A DNA stretch of 41,803 bases from a virus: positions 1 to 41,803 of IMG/VR virus record IMGVR_UViG_3300001749_000008; one strand, given 5' to 3'. The first letter of the stretch is position 1. Each line of letters begins with the position of its first letter. Position numbers and translations under genes: made by a program. Positions 36,816 through 41,803 of this stretch are shown one piece after another. The notes beneath the pieces were generated by a model. The model was not told where the DNA came from, searched no databases, and saw only the letters and a program-made list of their open reading frames with translations.

Positions 36816-38423
36816 ATGAAGAATTTTATTCAAGAAAATTGTATGACAAAGACTGGCAGAATTGGTTTCAATAACAGATGCCATAATAGTATTTGGTGGG
36901 AAAATAAGAATTTTCATAATCAACTCAATAAAATTGTATCTCTGACATCATTTTTGAAAGATGCGTCTTCAACAGTGCCACAAAGATGTTGGCATATTCT
37001 CAATGATATTTATATAACTCCTACATGTAAGAATAATAAATGTAATGAAAATACAAATTTTAAATCTTTCTCTAAAGGTTATTATAACTATTGTAGTAAG
37101 AAATGTTCTTCACAATGTGAAGAACGCAATAAAAAAATAGTTAATAATACTAATCATGCAGAGATGGTTAAAAATCTTAAGAGGTCAAATTTAGAAAGAT
37201 ATGATGTAGAATATAGTTTTCAGAGAAAAGACGTAAAGAATAAATCAAAAAAGACTAAACTTAAAAAATATGGTGATAGTAATTATTGTAATTTTGAAAA
37301 GGCAAAGAAAACTAACATTAAAAAATATGGCTCTGAGTTTTATTTTTCATCAGATATCGGTAAAGGTGTGTTAGAAAAGATGCGAATTCAAAATAATGGT
37401 TCTTTAAAATTAGATAAGGCTACAAACACCCTTTTAAATGATATTAATTATCTTAAAGAAATGAATAAGAATTTAAATATTGATGAGATAGCTGATGAAC
37501 TAAACGTGACTAGAACAGGTCTCAAAAATATTTTAGTAAAAAATGATATAGAATTAAAGAAACATAAAAGAAAAACTAAGCTACATACTCAGGAAGAAAT
37601 TTATGATTACTGTAAACATCTTACTGATAAAGTTGTGTGGAATGATAGGAAAGCAATTAATCCAAAAGAATTAGACATCTATTTCCCAGATCATAGCGTT
37701 GCTATAGAATTAAATGGTTTATATTGGCATTCATATAATTATATAGAAAATTCTGAAGAGAAGATGAAACATTATGCAAAATATCAAGAGTGTAAAGACA
37801 AAGGAATTAGATTAATACAATTAACAGACCGTGACTGGTCGAATAAGAAAGATATATGCAAAGGAATAATTGCTAATTCGGTTGGAGTATGTAGTGAAAA
37901 AATTAGAGCCTCTAAATGTGTAATTCGAAAAATGAATACAAAGGAAGCTAAGGAATTTCTAAATGATAATCATATACAAGGGTATTCAGCATCATCAATA
38001 AAACTGGGTCTTTATTATAAAGAAACCTTAGTTTATATCATGACATTTTCTAAACCAAGATTCAGTGTTAAATATGATTATGAGCTCATTAGATGTTGTT
38101 CTAAATTAAACACAAAAGTATATGGTGCAGCATCTAAGATATTAAAATATTTCAATAAAAATTCTATCATTAGTTATTGTGATATATCAAAATTTGAAGG
38201 TAAATTATATGAGAGTCTTGGTTTTGAATATAGTCACGCATCTAAACCAAATTATTTCTACTTTAAGAAAGATGTAATTATTCCAAGATATAAGGCTCAA
38301 AAAGCCAACCTTCATAAAATTCTTGATGTTTTCGATTCAAATAAAACAGAAGCTGAAAACATGTTCATTAACAATTATAGAAGATATTGGGATTGTGGGA
38401 ACAGTGTGTTTATTCTGGAATAG
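36816..38423 (+). CDS. Long homing endonuclease with GNAT-like C-terminus (copy 2, plus strand)
   Basis: This 535-residue protein is related to the genes at 33484 and 40063 but lies on the opposite strand. Paired cysteines (CKNNKC ... YCSKKC) lie near residues 70-100, followed by RYDVEY/KYG-type repeats, an HTH-like LNIDEIADELNVTRTGLK, the nuclease core KELDIYFPDHSVAIELNG with YWHSYNY, and the GNAT-like end with ISYCDISKFEGKLYESLGF. The stop lies 14 bp inside the convergent 58-aa gene. GGAG at about 36800 precedes the ATG. It splits the operon that leads to the glycosyltransferase. Confidence 0.83.
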   Translation: MKNFIQENCMTKTGRIGFNNRCHNSIWWENKNFHNQLNKIVSLTSFLKDASSTVPQRCWHILNDIYITPTCKNNKCNENTNFKSFSKGYYNYCSKKCSSQCEERNKKIVNNTNHAEMVKNLKRSNLERYDVEYSFQRKDVKNKSKKTKLKKYGDSNYCNFEKAKKTNIKKYGSEFYFSSDIGKGVLEKMRIQNNGSLKLDKATNTLLNDINYLKEMNKNLNIDEIADELNVTRTGLKNILVKNDIELKKHKRKTKLHTQEEIYDYCKHLTDKVVWNDRKAINPKELDIYFPDHSVAIELNGLYWHSYNYIENSEEKMKHYAKYQECKDKGIRLIQLTDRDWSNKKDICKGIIANSVGVCSEKIRASKCVIRKMNTKEAKEFLNDNHIQGYSASSIKLGLYYKETLVYIMTFSKPRFSVKYDYELIRCCSKLNTKVYGAASKILKYFNKNSIISYCDISKFEGKLYESLGFEYSHASKPNYFYFKKDVIIPRYKAQKANLHKILDVFDSNKTEAENMFINNYRRYWDCGNSVFILE

Positions 38424-38586
38424 TAATAATCTGCGATTCACTGCTTGTCGGAATAAACACAATGGAGTCATTCTCTGTCAAAAACCCATCTTTAAGCAGC
38501 TTGTTTTTAATTTTGCGCGACGTACTCACAAAATCTTTATCTAGCGGATTATTATTCTCGCTATTTAGACGATATACTAGTTTCAT
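38410..38586 (-). CDS. Hypothetical protein, 58 aa
   Basis: ATG 38586 has AAGGA 8 nt upstream and overlaps the DUF3310-like gene by 26 nt in another frame. The 58-residue product (VYRLNSENNNPLDKDF, LLKDGFLTENDSIVFIP) has no recognised family. Its 3' end overlaps the convergent endonuclease by 14 bp. Confidence 0.65.
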   Translation of the reverse strand: MKLVYRLNSENNNPLDKDFVSTSRKIKNKLLKDGFLTENDSIVFIPTSSESQIITIPE

Positions 38587-38854
38587 TTTTATTATCCTTA
38601 GTTTGTTGTATTAATCTCTTCGCAAAGAATTCAATTTTCTCTGCGTCATAGAGATATGAATTTCCAGGCTTACCATTTCCTTGGCGAGCTGCGGTCATTC
38701 TCCACACAGCTTTAAGAATGTTTCCCTCAGCAAAAGACATGCCGAGCGCTTCGATAATATCGTTACACTCGGCATCATATTCTTCTCCTAATGTAGTAGG
38801 ATGTTTAACGTGAACTCGATAATAATCGTTTGATCCGCCAGACAATCTCTTCAT
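38561..38854 (-). CDS. DUF3310-like small protein, 97 aa
   Basis: The central segment ECNDIIEALGMSFAEGNILKAVWR followed by YDAEKIEFFAKRL follows the DUF3310 pattern (E-x-I-E...F-x-x-G-N-x-x-K-Y-x-x-R...D-x-x-K-A). Such proteins are common in phages and sometimes fused to nucleotide-metabolism domains; the exact role is unknown. It directly follows the methyltransferase with no gap. Confidence 0.7.
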   Translation of the reverse strand: MKRLSGGSNDYYRVHVKHPTTLGEEYDAECNDIIEALGMSFAEGNILKAVWRMTAARQGNGKPGNSYLYDAEKIEFFAKRLIQQTKDNKNETSISSK

Positions 38855-40066
38855 TCAAAAAAACCCCATAACTGAACTTTCATTTCTATTGATTTCTTCC
38901 AGAACTTCTCTCGAATTGTTGTTCTGGAGTAGATATTTAGCCTCGACCCAGTTTCTGTTTCCCTGTAAAGATTCTTTAATTTCAGTCGCCATATCCATAG
39001 CAGTTTTTACTGGAACATTTTGGCATATGTGGTTGATTGATTTTCGAGGGCTTAACAGTTCAAAGTCTGCAGGCATTCCCATAATAGTCATCGCTTCTCT
39101 AAAAGTAATGTAGCGATCTTCGACTGGATGGGTTAAGCGCTTCGGGTAAAGACCTACAAAAGCACCGATATGATCTTTTGGAATGATCACACCTCGCCTC
39201 ATAATATCTTTTCCACTCTGCAACTTATTGTATTTATACACACATTCATCATATTCTTTAGAAAAGTTATGTTTTTTCATCCATTCTGCTACATCCATAT
39301 AAGAATATCCCATCTTCTCGATGTAAGCGAAAGTGTCATTTTCACGAACAGATTTGGCAGGCTCTACTAGTTTAGAATGTTCTGTATGTGATCTTCCATT
39401 GTGGATTACTTCTAATATAAACCGATAATATGGATTAACTGATGGTGCTTTGCGGTTAATAGGCTCTTGTTGAGAATTAATGCTGGCTGCAGATTTGATT
39501 TCCTCTTCAATTGTAGTTCTAGGTCTAGAATAATAATTGAAGATCGGAACCTTATTCCCTTTCCAAAAGAAATAGAACGATCTTTCTCTAACTTGAGATA
39601 TACCATGCAGTAGACTTTTGGTTCTATAAGCGGACATCGAATATCCGAACTCATCGGCAATATCAATCATCTCTTCTCTAAATGTCTTGCCGATTTTACC
39701 AACAAATCCTGGTGCATTTTCAGAAAAGAAAACTTTTGGTTTAATTTTTTCTAAAACAAATTTTGTTGTTTTTATCATCCAATCGTTATTAACGTTAGAA
39801 TCGCCATATTTATTGCTTAATTGAGATAAACCCGCGCACGGACAAATACTACCAACAATATCTACATTATAGTTTATACACGGTATACCATCATCTAAAT
39901 TGTAATATGGAATATTATTATTATAGTAGTTTAATAAATGGCTATCATTCTCTTTAAATGCACTATAACTCAAAATATATTTAGGTTTTTGGTTTAAAAC
40001 TTTACCTATAGCTATGTCTAATCCGCCTATTAAGGGAACAATAGAAGCGTATGTTATATTTGTCAT
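38855..40066 (-). CDS. DNA cytosine-5 methyltransferase
   Basis: A 403-residue C5 methyltransferase. Motif I is IVPLIGGLDIAIG (residues 9-21), the catalytic PC loop is SICPCAGLSQLSN (Cys-77), motif VI is SENAPGF (116-121), and motif VIII is SQVRERSFYF (157-166). FREAMTIMGMPADF near residue 330 is motif IX/X. It may protect phage DNA from host restriction. Recognition sequence is unknown. ATG 40066 overlaps the upstream endonuclease stop (ATGA), so it is coupled to a selfish gene. Confidence 0.88.
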   Translation of the reverse strand: MTNITYASIVPLIGGLDIAIGKVLNQKPKYILSYSAFKENDSHLLNYYNNNIPYYNLDDGIPCINYNVDIVGSICPCAGLSQLSNKYGDSNVNNDWMIKTTKFVLEKIKPKVFFSENAPGFVGKIGKTFREEMIDIADEFGYSMSAYRTKSLLHGISQVRERSFYFFWKGNKVPIFNYYSRPRTTIEEEIKSAASINSQQEPINRKAPSVNPYYRFILEVIHNGRSHTEHSKLVEPAKSVRENDTFAYIEKMGYSYMDVAEWMKKHNFSKEYDECVYKYNKLQSGKDIMRRGVIIPKDHIGAFVGLYPKRLTHPVEDRYITFREAMTIMGMPADFELLSPRKSINHICQNVPVKTAMDMATEIKESLQGNRNWVEAKYLLQNNNSREVLEEINRNESSVMGFF

Positions 40067-41691
40067 AGTGAATATTTCCAAAGAGTTGTTCCGCAATCCC
40101 AATATCTTCTATATCCAGCAGAAAACATATTTTCGCTTTCTGTTTTATTTTCATCACAGTTATCCAATAATTTTGGCAACTTATGTTTTTGGGCATTCAT
40201 GCGATTTAACACTTTCCCCGACTTCCAATAATAATACCCTGGCAGATTTTCGTGAACTTTCTCAAAGCCACATTTTTTATATGATTTGCCTGAGAATTTA
40301 TTATTAGATGTATATGATATTAAGCTGCCTGTATGATATGTCAAAGCACCTTTGAGCAATTTACTAAATCCACCAACTATATTTGTATTTAACTTAAATG
40401 CTAATCTAGCAATTTCCCAATCGTATAATTTAGAAAATCTACATTTACTAATACAAATTACACCAACTAAATCATTATCATAATATAGACCATATGCACT
40501 ATTAAGTGGGCATTTGCCTTTAATATGATTAGACTCTAAAAATTCATTGGCAGCTAATTTGTCAATTAAGGCAAATTTAGTTTTCCTAGCAAAAATCTTA
40601 TTTGACAAATTTAGTCTGGATCTAATAATAGATTTTAATACGTCTTTTTTGTTTTCCCACTCGTAATCTGTAAATGATATAAAATCCAAACCCAAATTGC
40701 GACACAATTTCATTTTGTTATAATGTTTTAGCTTCTCTTCTTTAGTTTCTAATTTATCATACGAGTGCCAATAAATTCCATCTACTTCAATAGCCAGATT
40801 ATTAACCAATACGTCGATTTCATAGGGAAATATAGTTTTTCTGTCTTCACACAGAGGCGAAAAGCCAATACTTTTAACAAATTCAGCAACTTCATAATGA
40901 CATTTTGAAAAATTCGAATGGAGAGGATTAAATCCATATTCTTTTATCTTTCTACCCAGCCAATTCGGATCTACATCATATATACTTGCCAAAAGATTTA
41001 AGTTTACCTGCCTATTGTGTACCAGCTCCTTAAGAAATAAAGGATCGTTTAATTTTACTCTACCCGGCCTTTTATTATCTTCTAAATGTTGACGAGTTTT
41101 GATGGATCTTCTGCGGTTGCTTTCTAGCATAGAAGGATATTCTGCACCATATCTTTCTAGGTTAGTTTTTTTAGTTTTTTCTTTAACCTTTTCTAACTTG
41201 CTAGGGTCACATCCATATTTTTTAATATTGTTTTCACTTCGGATGCTAATAATATGTGTGTTTTGTGTTGGATATTCTACTCCATATCTCTCTAAATTGG
41301 TCCTTTTAATTTTATTTTTGATAGTTTTAGACTTTAAAGGATGATCAGTTCCATATCTCTCTAAATTGGTCTTTTTAATTTTATTTTTAGTTTTTTCTAA
41401 TTGATATGAATTTTTTACCCCATATCTTTCTATCATAGTTTTTTCTGTAGCTTTTTTCTTACAATCTAAAGAACCGCACGATTTACTATATCCTTTAGCA
41501 ACACCTTTAAATTTGAGTTGTGCACCACAAAAACATATAGCTTTTACACTATCATGAATGACGTGATAAATATGTTGATTAATATTATCAGATTCTATAT
41601 TAGATCTTTTCTTTATTTCTAAGACCAATACTTTATCTTTTAATATTGCAGCAGTATTAATTGCTCCGTTTTTCCGCCTTGGTAGTTTCAT
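40063..41691 (-). CDS. Long homing endonuclease with GNAT-like C-terminus (copy 3)
   Basis: A 542-residue relative of the genes at 33484 and 36816. CFCGAQ ... CGSLDC near residues 57-77 is the Cys pair; then at least four YG-type repeats (RYGVKN, RYGTDH, RYGVEY, RYGAEY) within about 100 residues, the nuclease core EIDVLVNNLAIEVDGIYWHS, and the GNAT-like region with LISYTSNNKFSGKSYKKCGF. It starts 35 nt inside the end of the mutase-like gene and ends on the methyltransferase ATG. The C-terminal CGTTLWKYSL closely matches copy 1 (CGTTKWKIL). Confidence 0.85.
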   Translation of the reverse strand: MKLPRRKNGAINTAAILKDKVLVLEIKKRSNIESDNINQHIYHVIHDSVKAICFCGAQLKFKGVAKGYSKSCGSLDCKKKATEKTMIERYGVKNSYQLEKTKNKIKKTNLERYGTDHPLKSKTIKNKIKRTNLERYGVEYPTQNTHIISIRSENNIKKYGCDPSKLEKVKEKTKKTNLERYGAEYPSMLESNRRRSIKTRQHLEDNKRPGRVKLNDPLFLKELVHNRQVNLNLLASIYDVDPNWLGRKIKEYGFNPLHSNFSKCHYEVAEFVKSIGFSPLCEDRKTIFPYEIDVLVNNLAIEVDGIYWHSYDKLETKEEKLKHYNKMKLCRNLGLDFISFTDYEWENKKDVLKSIIRSRLNLSNKIFARKTKFALIDKLAANEFLESNHIKGKCPLNSAYGLYYDNDLVGVICISKCRFSKLYDWEIARLAFKLNTNIVGGFSKLLKGALTYHTGSLISYTSNNKFSGKSYKKCGFEKVHENLPGYYYWKSGKVLNRMNAQKHKLPKLLDNCDENKTESENMFSAGYRRYWDCGTTLWKYSL

Positions 41692-41803
41692 TTATAAATC
41701 TTTTCGATATCTGTAAAGCTTGATTTATTGCCATATCCATATCTATATATACATACTTACCACAACGACCAACGAAAGTAGTTTTAGCATTTTTAATTTT
41801 AGC
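41657..41803 (-). CDS. UDP-galactopyranose mutase-like protein, C-terminal end
   Basis: The last 48 residues of a protein that enters from beyond the right edge. TTFVGRCGKYVYIDMDMAINQALQ matches the C-terminus of UDP-galactopyranose mutase (G-R-x-G-x-Y-x-Y-x-D-M-D). The enzyme makes UDP-galactofuranose with FADH2. With the glycosyltransferase nearby, surface or virion glycan synthesis is suggested. The final residues (ETTKAEKRSN) overlap the endonuclease start and may be altered from the ancestral end by that insertion. Confidence 0.75.
   Translation of the reverse strand, partial: AKIKNAKTTFVGRCGKYVYIDMDMAINQALQISKRFINETTKAEKRSN

Noticed and set aside
1-41803. tRNA genes, CRISPR arrays, transposases or phage integration sites
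   Set aside because: None seen: no cloverleaf with TTCRA loop, no spaced direct repeats beyond the coding repeats listed, and no integrase or transposase motif.

Overview
This window is about 41.8 kb of a large, AT-rich, T4-like (Straboviridae-style) myovirus genome. The evidence is the T4 replication set, all on the minus strand: UvsX recombinase, gp41 helicase, gp43 DNA polymerase, RegA, clamp loader gp62/gp44 and sliding clamp gp45. They sit among tightly packed small genes with ATGA stop/start overlaps, TATAAATA-type late promoters and TTGACA/TATAAT-type promoters. The host should be a Gram-negative bacterium (sigma70-like promoters, small lipoproteins, a peptidoglycan muramidase), but I cannot name it. 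No tRNA, CRISPR array or transposon was seen.

Layout from left to right. 1-2068: a long Lys/His-rich protein that runs off the left edge, behind a late promoter. 2297-4302: a nucleotidyltransferase, a ligase-like protein and small genes. 4299-7372: the gp41 helicase, broken into three ORFs by two split inteins, with an HNH homing endonuclease on the opposite strand in one gap. 7429-9478: UvsX and small genes. 9475-13535: gp43 polymerase, broken at its DTDS motif by a split intein with a Vsr-like homing endonuclease in the gap. 13603-14145: plus-strand muramidase. 14184-28437: accessory early-type genes, including Hsp20, two metallophosphoesterases, DNA ligase, two RNA ligases, a polynucleotide kinase, a 5'-nucleotidase and many small ORFs, divided by at least six promoters. 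28497-33487: an M23 peptidase, then RegA, gp62 (with a partial second copy), two deoxyribosyltransferase-like paralogues, gp44 and gp45. 33484-41803: a glycosyltransferase, DUF3310-like protein, C5 methyltransferase and UDP-galactopyranose-mutase-like gene, interleaved with four homing endonucleases and one group I intron.

The main theme is a very dense load of selfish elements in essential genes: three split inteins, one endonuclease-free group I intron and six homing endonuclease genes of at least four architectures (HNH, Vsr-like, GIY-YIG/NUMOD3, and a long Zn-finger/nuclease/GNAT-like type). Most insertions are arranged so that the host gene survives. Protein halves can be joined by trans-splicing. 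Endonuclease stop codons overlap the next gene's start and supply its ribosome binding site. In the glycosyltransferase gene the 5' end was duplicated, so that a complete copy starts right after the inserted endonuclease. The gp41 gene with two different split inteins, one of them cut after only 15 residues, and the exon-1 duplication next to an endonuclease-free intron are the parts most worth following up.
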